Origin: Candidatus Calditenuaceae archaeon JGI OTU-3
Lineage (GTDB): Archaea; Thermoproteota; Nitrososphaeria_A; Caldarchaeales; Calditenuaceae
DNA length: 16,382 nt
Assembly (NCBI GenBank): GCA_000494185.1
Contig: AWOC01000017.1
Location: 1 to 16,382 of the forward strand
Direction of reading: 5' to 3'
Shown here: piece by piece, positions 1 to 6,402 of the stretch
How the letters are laid out: the number at the start of each line of letters is the position of its first letter
Position numbering within the stretch: position 1 is the first letter of the stretch
The notes under the pieces: model-generated
The model's input: only the letters and a program-made list of their open reading frames with translations
Databases searched by the model: none
Told to the model about the DNA's origin: nothing
Position numbers and translations under genes: made by a program

Positions 1-95
1 GAACTCCTTCTTGACTGCTCTAAACACTTCCCCTGCGCGGCCCCGCTGCCCCCTCACGGTCTGGCCTTGCACCTTGACCCAAGGGTTATCTGTGT
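1..95. repeat. Inverted repeat arm A, exact 95-base copy of 6776-6870
   Basis: Bases 1-95 are the exact reverse complement of 6776-6870, checked base by base with no mismatch. Identity stops abruptly at base 96 / 6775. The repeat may extend beyond the left edge, since base 1 is the limit of the data. The other arm lies inside the glycosyltransferase gene at 6403-7395. Confidence 0.97.
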
Positions 96-657
96 AATGC
101 CTGTCGAATGTTGCGAGGTCTATGCCAAAGGGTACGTATGCGGTTCTCCTCAACAGTTTTGGGCATCGCCTCTCGACCAGCCTTCTTATTGGTTCGCTTG
201 CAAATATTACTAAGTCGGGTGCGGACGTTTTTAGTGTCTGCTGATCGTAGAAAGGGATCGTGTGGTCGTCTTGGATTGTGAAGTCCTGCATATCGAGGAT
301 CAGCGGTCTATCCTTTGCGGCAACCCTCATGCCCACCGCGCCCAGAACGTTCAGGTTAAAGCAGAGAGAGGCTGAAACGTTCAGAGTGACTTTGAAGGTC
401 TCGAGTTCGTACGCGGCATCCCTAGAGAGCCAGCTCAGCGGTGCCGGGAAAAGTCGCGAAAGGGAAGCTAGGAGTCTGGCGGGTTTGAGCGAGTCTACGG
501 CTTTCCACCCCTCGACTATCATGGGATAAATTCCGAGGAACCTCAGCGCACGTGCGGCCATTATCGGGCGTCTGTAGGACTTCGGCGGGAACGAAGTGAC
601 GTAAAGCGCCTTAAGACCCCCTTTCTGAGAGGTCGCGCTTAATCCACTCGTACTCAT
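1..657 (-). CDS. Family-4-type glycosyltransferase, N-terminal part, 3' end beyond the window and probably chimeric
   Basis: An open frame of 219 codons starts at ATG 657 and runs off the left edge without a stop. A GAGGT ribosome-binding site lies 7 bases before the ATG. Residues about 16-187 look like the N-terminal Rossmann half of a GT-B glycosyltransferase: a LKALYVTSFPPKSYRRP start, then LILDMQDFTIQDDHTIP, PDLVIFASEP and an end-of-domain VPFGIDLATF. This fold transfers sugar from a nucleotide sugar at the cytoplasmic side of the membrane. From base 95 down to base 1 the coding sequence is instead identical, in the same frame, to residues 125-156 of the unrelated GT-A enzyme at 6403-7395. 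A normal family-4 protein would continue into its C-terminal UDP-binding domain here. So the N-terminal part is credible, but the last 31 residues are suspect: recombination or an assembly join. The upstream neighbour is only a helicase fragment, so the gene may have lost its normal promoter. Confidence 0.6.
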   Translation of the reverse strand, partial: MSTSGLSATSQKGGLKALYVTSFPPKSYRRPIMAARALRFLGIYPMIVEGWKAVDSLKPARLLASLSRLFPAPLSWLSRDAAYELETFKVTLNVSASLCFNLNVLGAVGMRVAAKDRPLILDMQDFTIQDDHTIPFYDQQTLKTSAPDLVIFASEPIRRLVERRCPKLLRRTAYVPFGIDLATFDRHYTDNPWVKVQGQTVRGQRGRAGEVFRAVKKEF

Positions 658-660
658 TTC

Positions 661-985
661 TCAGACCTCGTCCAGCATTGTTTCTGGGCCCGCAACATCG
701 AGGGACTTGAGAAGAGGATCCTCGACCTGATTGATGGTAGGGCCGCCATGGCGCTTACGGCGACGCTTAAGAGGGGTGATGGCCTCCACTCCGAGATCCT
801 AGCCCGGCTACCTATAGCCTATGCTCTTGACCTCAAGACGGCGATGGAGAGGGGCTACGTGGCTCCGATAGAGATGGTCCCCGTCCCAGCCCCCTGACCT
901 ACTGGGAGAGGCGGCTATACAGCGGGGTCGAGCAGAGGCTTAGTAGGGCTATGTCGGAGCTAGCGATGGTTAGGGGGAGCTGGCC
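661..985 (+). pseudogene. Superfamily 2 helicase fragment (XPB/SSL2-like), truncated at both ends and frameshifted
   Basis: One frame from 661 to 894 reads like the middle of an SF2 DNA helicase: ARNIEGLEKRILDLIDGR, then motif III-like ALTATLKRGDGLHSEIL, then LKTAMERGYVAPIEMVPVPAP. The LTATxxRxDGLH stretch and the following E-R-G-Y-V-A-P-I-E are typical of archaeal COG1061-type helicases. A TGA interrupts at 895. Loss of one C from the C-run at 890-894 would explain this, because the minus-one frame then continues as LTYWERRLYSGVEQRLSRAMSEL up to about 980. There is no Walker A or DEAH box upstream and no helicase C-terminal domain downstream. The fragment ends where the epimerase remnant on the other strand also ends. 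Family assignment rests on recognition of a short stretch, so it is moderate. Confidence 0.5.
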
Positions 986-1865
986 TCCATCCCAAAACCT
1001 CCGAGGCCTTCTTGTATGAGCCGACGAACCGCTGGATGTCGCCTTTTCTGGGCGGATAGTACTCTACGCCGGCCTTGCTTCCCGTGATCTCGAATATCCT
1101 CTTGCCGAGCTGGTTGAGGCTCGTGCCGACCCCCGTGAGGAGGAGGAAGGTCTGGTTCCAAGCATCGGGGTTATCGATTGCCAGGATGTAGGCCTCCGCC
1201 GTGTCGACGACATATGTGTAGTCACGGATCTGCTCGCCTGTGCCGTATATTGGGAGTGGTTTACCCTCGATGGCGAGCTGGAACCAGTAAGCGATGAAGT
1301 TGTACCAGCCGCCTGCCCAGTAGAGTTGTCTGGGGCCGTAAACGTTGCTGGGCCTTAGGATAACGTAGTTTATTCCGTAGAGGCTATTGTAAATTTTGCA
1401 GAGCATCTCTCCGTAGATTTTGTGGACGTTGTAGAAGGTCGATGGGTTGTAGGGCCAGTTCTAGTCTGCCACATTTGGTGTCGGTATGTCGCCGTGGACG
1501 CTCCGGCTGCTCGTGTAGACGAAGAGCGCCTTGGGATTGTGTTTTCTGAGGGTTTCGAGGAGCCTGAACGTTCCCTCCGCGTTGCGTTCGAAGTCCTCGC
1601 TCGGGTAGTCGACGGACTTGAAGGTCGAGACTTGGGCCGCGCAGTGGATCACTATGTCCGCTTAGGCGACGTCTTCTCTCGAGAGGGCCCTAACGTCCTT
1701 GACCACCAGCTCGACGTCAGGAGGCAGGTTTGACCTTCGCCCCGCTGAGAGGTCGTCGACGACCCGCACGGTGTACCCCTTCTCGAGGAGCTGGTGGACT
1801 ACGTGGGACCCTATGAACCCCGCACCTCCGGTGACGACCACGTGCCCTTTCATGGGTTGCAACAC
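960..1865 (-). pseudogene. NAD-dependent sugar epimerase/dehydratase with two in-frame stops and a clipped C-terminus
   Basis: The frame encodes an extended short-chain dehydrogenase of the UDP-glucose 4-epimerase / dTDP-glucose 4,6-dehydratase group, which makes nucleotide sugars for glycan synthesis. The preferred start is ATG 1853 ([17 protein letters not shown], the NAD-binding GxxGxxG); GTG 1865 is an alternative. The catalytic YxxxK is at 1431-1433 (Tyr) and 1419-1421 (Lys), and a TSSRSVHGD strand carries the catalytic serine region. The sugar-binding LRPSNVYGPRQ and the IYGTGEQIRDYTYV motifs are intact. TAA at 1662-1664 (codon 64) and TAG at 1461-1463 (codon 131) interrupt the frame, yet the same frame is used throughout. 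The protein ends at GWRPAPPNHR, about 20 residues short of the usual C-terminal helix, at the junction with the helicase fragment. The conserved protein sequence outside the stops suggests recent inactivation, or base errors in the data. Confidence 0.85.
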
Positions 1866-1900
1866 CCGATCCGCTGTTACTCCCCGTCTTAAGAACCTGC

Positions 1901-1908
1901 TTATAGGT
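1901..1908 (-). promoter_or_regulatory. Probable TATA box of the epimerase gene
   Basis: On the minus strand the sequence reads CCTATAAG. It lies about 50 bases before ATG 1853, so transcription would start near 1877 and leave a leader of roughly 24 bases. This is a single-element match, so confidence is modest. Confidence 0.4.
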
Positions 1909-2070
1909 TTCTAGAGGTTCTAAGATTTCTGACCGGTTTGCAGTATTCGACCTCGGAATGAGGCCGGACGAGAATGGATGTGTTTGACTTGGATCAGACG
2001 GCTGAAATGGGTTCGGAGGTCGTCAAGTAGAGATCCACAATTATTAGTGAGCTTGTATAGTTTTTACGGG

Positions 2071-3006
2071 ATGGCTCAGAGGCGCGGCATGTCGAATTTT
2101 ATACAACGACTGATAAGACCCTATGATGTCGATGTATTAAGGGTTGCCGCAGAAATCAGGCCGTCTGTCATCCCGTTTATTCTGTTCAAAGTGCTGTTAA
2201 GGTATCCTCTGTACTTAACCGTTCTGCTGATATTTGTCAAGAACGTCCGTGACGTGTTCGAGCTGTTCCTTTATAGGGGCAGGGTTAAGGAGCTCGAGTT
2301 CAGGTTCGGTCTCGGAAGGCATACACTAGACCTTGATTATACGTTGGTTTTCGCAGAGTTACTGCTACGCCGTATATTCGTTTACAGGGTCGATGGGAAA
2401 TTGCTTGCAAGATTTAAGGGCGGTTTCGTGTCACTTCCAAATATTGGATCCGCAAGGCTTTTGGCCGAACCATTCGAGAAATTTTACAATGTGTTCAAAT
2501 TCTGTGGAAGAGTCCTAGACGTCGGCGGATATCTCGGTGAGACAGCCTACCTGTTCAAGAGGTGGGGGGCTGAAGAGGTCGTCGTCTACGAGCCTGATCC
2601 TATAAAAGCACATCACGCTCGTGAAACTATGAAACTGAACAACATGAGAGGAGTTGTCTACGAATTCTTTGTGGGGTGTACCACATCCAACAACAGCATC
2701 GGATGGATCGACGTGCTTAAGGAGACATACAGTGTGGCTAAGGTTGATTGCGAAGGCTGCGAAAAACAACTATTAAGTCTGCCCGACGACCTCATCAGAA
2801 GAGTTTCCAAGTGGGTCATAGAGTGCCACGGTTCGGAAGCGCTTAGGCAGTTGTTTGAAAAGTTCCACAGGGCTGGATTCAAGGTAACATTCAAGCCCTA
2901 TGCTTGGATAGTTGATTATCATATATTGGGCAGAGATGCGGTCTTCAATCCTCACACAAGGGTCCCCCAAACGAATTTGTTCATTTTGACGGCACGTCTG
3001 CCCTAG
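2071..3006 (+). CDS. FkbM-like SAM-dependent methyltransferase with extra hydrophobic N-terminal region
   Basis: The protein has about 311 residues from ATG 2071. The C-terminal two thirds form a class I methyltransferase domain. Motif I is GRVLDVGGYLGETA (Asp at residue 150), followed by VVVYEPDP, the acidic end of strand 2 that binds SAM ribose. The late VAKVDCEGCE at about residues 223-231 matches the KIDIEGAE signature of FkbM enzymes, which O-methylate sugars or other hydroxyls; here Cys replaces Ile and Ala. The first about 100 residues contain a hydrophobic block (SVIPFILFKVLLRYPLYLTVLLIFV) that may lie on or in the membrane. The start is uncertain: the frame opens at 1978, but the 31 residues before 2071 look non-coding, and ATG 2089 is also possible. 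It overlaps the convergent gene at 2981 by 26 bases. Its context suggests methylation of the glycan made by the surrounding transferases. Confidence 0.8.
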   Translation: MAQRRGMSNFIQRLIRPYDVDVLRVAAEIRPSVIPFILFKVLLRYPLYLTVLLIFVKNVRDVFELFLYRGRVKELEFRFGLGRHTLDLDYTLVFAELLLRRIFVYRVDGKLLARFKGGFVSLPNIGSARLLAEPFEKFYNVFKFCGRVLDVGGYLGETAYLFKRWGAEEVVVYEPDPIKAHHARETMKLNNMRGVVYEFFVGCTTSNNSIGWIDVLKETYSVAKVDCEGCEKQLLSLPDDLIRRVSKWVIECHGSEALRQLFEKFHRAGFKVTFKPYAWIVDYHILGRDAVFNPHTRVPQTNLFILTARLP

Positions 3007-3667
3007 CGGTGCTCAGGATACTTCTTTTCTGGTACCGTCTGTAGAGGAACCATTCGAGGACCCACTTAATCTTTCTAGCGACCTCCAACGGGTTCTTCCT
3101 CCACACTAGCCGCCACAACGGATAGGTCCGGTGCTGCAAGTAAGCCCACGTAAGGTGTTTCTGGTTGAGGAGATATCTGCGTGAGCGGTCCCTCGGATGT
3201 TGCAGGTGCTCAACACTTAGTTCTTGCCGTTGTATAAAGACCTTCTTAAAACCCATTCTTTCAAGCCGAAGCATCAATTCGACATCATCCCCCATACACG
3301 GCTTAAATCTTTCATCATATCCTCCTACTTTTAATAGCGTGTCACGATTAATAATTATAAAATGAGGATCTAACGATATAAAAAAGATATTTTTGTCGTC
3401 TCTTACAACTCTTAATAATTCTAACAATCGTTCGCAGTCTAGATTTATATCATCATCAATAACGCAGATCGCAATGCCTCTAGACGCAGCTATTCCGACA
3501 TTCCTCGCTGTATTCGCGTTCCCCCATAGGTCTCTCACTACGATTAACTCTCCTTCATTTCCGAGCCTATAAAATAACTCTCGCTCAAGCTGAAGGACCG
3601 TTGGTGGCTTAATTAGCATCAGATCGCATGTAGTTGGCACAATTATCGAAAACCAAGGTTTTACCAC
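2981..3667 (-). CDS. Small family-2 (GT-A) glycosyltransferase, paralogue of 4530-5162
   Basis: The protein has 228 residues. It opens with WFSIIVPTT, has GELIVVRDLWGNANTARNVG for nucleotide binding, and a DDD metal-binding triplet at residues 71-73 (CVIDDDINL), the DxD equivalent. LLKVGGYDERF and a GDDVELMLRL segment give the usual acceptor-side ED-type motif. It ends with a conserved Trp/Arg-rich tail (HLTWAYLQHRTYPLWRLVWR) shared with its paralogue. It lacks the membrane segments common in larger GT2 proteins, so it is probably a peripheral cytoplasmic enzyme. The start is GTG 3667, overlapping the stop of the upstream FkbM gene by 7 bases, with GAGGTG just before it. The two genes are therefore translationally coupled. 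Its 5' half is unusually AT-rich: only 15 of 60 bases are G or C in 3361-3420, unlike most neighbours. Confidence 0.85.
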   Translation of the reverse strand: MVKPWFSIIVPTTCDLMLIKPPTVLQLERELFYRLGNEGELIVVRDLWGNANTARNVGIAASRGIAICVIDDDINLDCERLLELLRVVRDDKNIFFISLDPHFIIINRDTLLKVGGYDERFKPCMGDDVELMLRLERMGFKKVFIQRQELSVEHLQHPRDRSRRYLLNQKHLTWAYLQHRTYPLWRLVWRKNPLEVARKIKWVLEWFLYRRYQKRSILSTARADVPSK

Positions 3668-4488
3668 GGCACCTCTCCCCTGCAGGCCAGCAAATGGTAG
3701 TATCTTGAGGTTATGTCCGGATATAGGGGGACTATCTTAAACCCATGCTTTGCGAGGGCCCGCATTATTTCTTGGCTCTCTCTGCTCCCATACCTGTAGT
3801 GGACCTCGACGACCATGTTCTCAACCCTCGAGAGGTCCAAGCTGGGGTCCGTCAAGATAGGGTACTCGGCCCCCTCAATGTCCATCTTAATCAGATCGAC
3901 CCTCTCGAGTCCGAACCTTTTGATCAAGGTGTCAAGACGAACAGTCCTAACGCGTATTATCTCCCCGGTCAGATAACCGTCTTTTACATGTGTCTCTGTC
4001 GGGAAAACGCTTCCGCTGCTAGCCAATCCACTAGGGCCTTTCCCTACGTGAAAATCAATTTCCTCGCCGTCGCTTACGAAAACAGCCTCATTCACAAGCT
4101 GTATGCCCTTGAATCCCCCGATATTCTTTTCCAATTGCCGATAGTTATTCGGATCCGGTTCCACGGCGACTATTCTGAAAACTTTCCGCTTCCTCAAAAT
4201 TCTATAAGCGGTGACAGTATGCCGTCCTACAAAAGCACCTAAGTCTATAAAGGTCTGAGAGCGGGGCCTGCTTAAAACATTTTTGATAATCCTTGTGACA
4301 AGTGGTTCATACGATGATAATAAAAGACTACCGTACTCAACAGAATGCCCCCGACTGTGATGCAGCTCTAGAATGAACTGCACCCATTCTCTCCGGTGCT
4401 TACCTATCAGCAGGCGCAGAAGAACGCGCAGAACGACATACCCTAAAAACAGGAGACTGACCCACGCCTTAACAGCTACCGTTCCCAT
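3661..4488 (-). CDS. FkbM family SAM-dependent methyltransferase with N-terminal membrane helix
   Basis: The protein has 275 residues. Residues about 6-28 form one hydrophobic helix (VKAWVSLLFLGYVVLRVLLRLL) that would anchor the enzyme to the membrane. The methyltransferase domain has motif I TFIDLGAFVGRHT (residues 79-91), IVAVEPDPNN (residues 106-115) and the family signature LIKMDIEGAEYPIL (residues 199-212). FkbM enzymes transfer methyl groups to hydroxyls of sugars or polyketides. Here a sugar hydroxyl is the likely target given the neighbours. The ATG at 4488 has a clear GGTGA ribosome-binding site 9 bases upstream (4498-4502). An A/T-rich TATA-like element at 4521-4530 suggests its own promoter. 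The downstream GT2 gene overlaps its end by 7 bases. Confidence 0.88.
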   Translation of the reverse strand: MGTVAVKAWVSLLFLGYVVLRVLLRLLIGKHRREWVQFILELHHSRGHSVEYGSLLLSSYEPLVTRIIKNVLSRPRSQTFIDLGAFVGRHTVTAYRILRKRKVFRIVAVEPDPNNYRQLEKNIGGFKGIQLVNEAVFVSDGEEIDFHVGKGPSGLASSGSVFPTETHVKDGYLTGEIIRVRTVRLDTLIKRFGLERVDLIKMDIEGAEYPILTDPSLDLSRVENMVVEVHYRYGSRESQEIMRALAKHGFKIVPLYPDITSRYYHLLACRGEVPW

Positions 4489-4520
4489 AGTGATCCTTCA
4501 CCAGCGGTAAGGAATTCGGT

Positions 4521-4530
4521 TTTTAAATTT
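4521..4530 (-). promoter_or_regulatory. TATA-like element before the FkbM/GT2 pair
   Basis: On the minus strand it reads AAATTTAAAA, centred about 37 bases before ATG 4488. This allows a short leader that still contains the GGTGA ribosome-binding site. It overlaps the last base of the upstream gene's stop codon. Confidence 0.4.
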
Positions 4531-5162
4531 TACCTGCTGAATATGCTCCGCCTCCTATGTCTCTGTACCAGAACCCACTCCAAGGCCCAGACCCACCTGC
4601 GCGCAAGCTCTACCGGATGCTTACGCCAGAGTACCCTTCTTAGGGGGAAGGTGTGGTAAGTGATGTACGTCCACGTGAGGCTCTTGTTGGTAGATAAGAA
4701 GTGCTTTCTGTCCCATGTATCTCGTAAATGTTTTAAGGGCATCTCTAGTAGCCTGAGCTCCAAGCCCAGACTCTTAAGCCGCTCCCTAATCTCTACAGCC
4801 TCCGCGCCTCTCCGCGGATGCCTCTCATCGTAGCCACCAGCCCTGAAGAAGTCCTCCCTGTTCAGAATTAGGATATGGGGGGCATCAGCCCAGAAGAATA
4901 TCCCCTTCCCATCAAGACATCTTTTAATGTAGTTATGCAGGTCGCTGAAGCTAAACTCCGCATCATCGTCAATAAAGCATAAAACATCCCCCCTCGCCAC
5001 CGCTGCACCGATGTTTCTGGTTCGGCTGGCGTTTCCCCACCTATCCCTTACAACTATAAGCTCACCACCCATTGACATCAAAGCCTGCTCGTCAGGAAGC
5101 GACGCTAAAGTAGGCGGAGAGTCAACAATAGTGGGGACGATTATCGAGAACTCTCGTTTCAT
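4530..5162 (-). CDS. Small family-2 (GT-A) glycosyltransferase, paralogue of 2981-3667
   Basis: The protein has about 210 residues from ATG 5162 (MKREFSIIVPT). That start aligns with the start of its paralogue and is preceded by GGGTGA, though at a wide spacing. GTG 5180 would add six residues. Shared motifs in order are FSIIVPT, GELIVVRDRWGNASRTRNIG, the DDD metal site at residues 65-67 (CFIDDDAEF), AGGYDERHPRRGAE, and the Trp/Arg-rich tail LTWTYITYHTFPLRRVLWRK. The similarity to the gene at 2981-3667 runs end to end, so these are duplicates that now flank an FkbM gene. It likely adds one sugar in the glycan pathway; donor and acceptor cannot be read. It lies 27 bases after the stop of the family-4 transferase gene (9 bases if GTG 5180 is used), probably in one transcript with it. 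Confidence 0.85.
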   Translation of the reverse strand: MKREFSIIVPTIVDSPPTLASLPDEQALMSMGGELIVVRDRWGNASRTRNIGAAVARGDVLCFIDDDAEFSFSDLHNYIKRCLDGKGIFFWADAPHILILNREDFFRAGGYDERHPRRGAEAVEIRERLKSLGLELRLLEMPLKHLRDTWDRKHFLSTNKSLTWTYITYHTFPLRRVLWRKHPVELARRWVWALEWVLVQRHRRRSIFSR

Positions 5163-5189
5163 CGCATGAAGGCCGTTCACCCTTCACAC

Positions 5190-6356
5190 TTAAGGTTTCT
5201 TGCCAACCCGGCCCGCCAATACATCTCGATAGACCCTATCCAGCCTTCGGTACACCTGGTCCGGTCCAAAGTTCTCCAGCGCCAACGATCTCCCGGCCTT
5301 CTCAAAAATCTCCCTTATCGAAGGCTCAGCATATAGACGGCGGATAAGTCCGGCTAACGCCGTATCATCGCCGGCGGGGAACAGTAGTCTCGGCACGCCT
5401 CTGCCCAACACCTCCCTAGCCCCCCAAGTCTCACTCGCCACCACGGGCAGTCCATATAGGAGCGCCTCAACTAAGACAATGCCAAAACTCTCCTCAGAAG
5501 AGGCAAGAACAAAACAGTCCGCCGCAGAGTAGTATGCCCCGACGCGGCTGCCGTGGACCCACCCCTCAAACCTGACAACACCCTCCAATCCCAGCTCCCG
5601 TGCCAGCCCCTCAAGCTCTCTCCGATAAGGCCCCTCACCCACAACCATAACCCTCAGACCAGGAATATCCCTCAACTGGGCCGCGGCCCTAAGCAGTGTC
5701 TGAACGCCCTTCTCAGGTACGAGCCTGCAAACAGTAAGGACCACAAACTCGTCATCGCCTACCCCGATAGCCCTCCTAGCAGCATCTCTGGGAAAAAACT
5801 CGTAGTCATCCGGCTCGATAAAGTTTGGTACCACCTTGACCCGTGACGCATCAATCCTGAATTTTTTCCTGAGAAACTCTGCCTCAGAGGAATTGAGAGG
5901 GAGTAGCCTATCGGCCATCCTGAGCGTGAAGATTTTTCTCATCCATACTTTTATACCGAGGCTCGGGTATATGCCCTGTGCCTGAGCAACGAGCGGTATG
6001 CCGAGAAGACGGCACAGGGGAGCCACGAAATCGAAAATATTGCTATAGTAGCTAAAACAATGAACTAAATCGAAGTCCCGCAGGACTTTGACGAGAGCTC
6101 TAGCGCTGCTCAGATACCTAACCCCCTTGATGCCCCTCAGCGGTATCAGAACTATCTCGTGTCCCCAGACGTGCCCGTAAACCTCGACATCGTCCACGCT
6201 GCGTGAAAAGATCAGGAGTCTGGACTTCCACGGCCCCTTGTTGAAGAGTCGTGCATACTTGTGCTCATAGCCAAAATGCCTCGGATAAGACTCACGGCTG
6301 ATGCCGAAGCGGCCCAAGTCCTCGATAACGTGAGTATGCAGAAAAGCAACCCTCAT
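5190..6356 (-). CDS. Family-4 (GT-B) glycosyltransferase
   Basis: The protein has 388 residues, the usual size for a retaining GT4 enzyme that moves sugar from a nucleotide donor to a lipid-linked or membrane acceptor on the cytoplasmic side. The N-terminal domain starts MRVAFLHTHVIEDLGRFG, with DLVHCFSYYSN and IPLVAQAQGIYPSLG further on. The linker VKVVPNFIEPDDYEFF is the typical PNxID-like border. The C-terminal domain has VVLTVCRLVPEKGVQTLL, VMVVGEGPYRREL, and the EX7E motif (E289 to E297, in EESFGIVLVEAL) that binds the donor. ATG 6356 is chosen because the open frame upstream (to 6464) overlaps the divergent gene and carries no family similarity. The gene is divergent from the GT2 at 6403, separated by 46 bases. 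The small GT2 gene follows closely, so these likely form one unit. Confidence 0.9.
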   Translation of the reverse strand: MRVAFLHTHVIEDLGRFGISRESYPRHFGYEHKYARLFNKGPWKSRLLIFSRSVDDVEVYGHVWGHEIVLIPLRGIKGVRYLSSARALVKVLRDFDLVHCFSYYSNIFDFVAPLCRLLGIPLVAQAQGIYPSLGIKVWMRKIFTLRMADRLLPLNSSEAEFLRKKFRIDASRVKVVPNFIEPDDYEFFPRDAARRAIGVGDDEFVVLTVCRLVPEKGVQTLLRAAAQLRDIPGLRVMVVGEGPYRRELEGLARELGLEGVVRFEGWVHGSRVGAYYSAADCFVLASSEESFGIVLVEALLYGLPVVASETWGAREVLGRGVPRLLFPAGDDTALAGLIRRLYAEPSIREIFEKAGRSLALENFGPDQVYRRLDRVYRDVLAGRVGKKP

Positions 6357-6365
6357 CTGACAAAC

Positions 6366-6373
6366 AAATATAC
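6366..6373 (+). promoter_or_regulatory. Probable TATA box of the GT2 gene at 6403
   Basis: The sequence AAATATAC lies about 33 bases before GTG 6403, so transcription would start within a few bases of the start codon. The same box read on the minus strand is too close to ATG 6356 to serve that gene unless a later start is used. Confidence 0.5.
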
Positions 6374-6402
6374 AGCCCCCATTAAGGCTTTTCCCGAGAC
6401 AC

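Noticed and set aside
1..95. Repeat arm as part of an insertion sequence or attachment site
   Set aside because: Both arms are internal glycosyltransferase coding sequence, with no transposase, integrase or target-site duplication in the window.
1461..1463. TAG in the epimerase as a pyrrolysine codon
   Set aside because: The TAA stop 200 bases earlier in the same frame cannot be explained in that way, and no pyl genes are in the window.
1422..1733. Plus-strand frame of 103 codons opposite the epimerase
   Set aside because: It is the antisense shadow of conserved epimerase coding sequence, with no recognisable protein features.
3745..4242. Plus-strand frame of 165 codons opposite the FkbM gene
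   Set aside because: The minus strand here carries clear FkbM motifs; the plus frame lacks any start signal or known motif.
6363..6372. TATA box for the minus-strand GT4 gene in GTATATTT
   Set aside because: It is only 7-16 bases before ATG 6356, too near for a normal start; it fits the plus-strand gene better.
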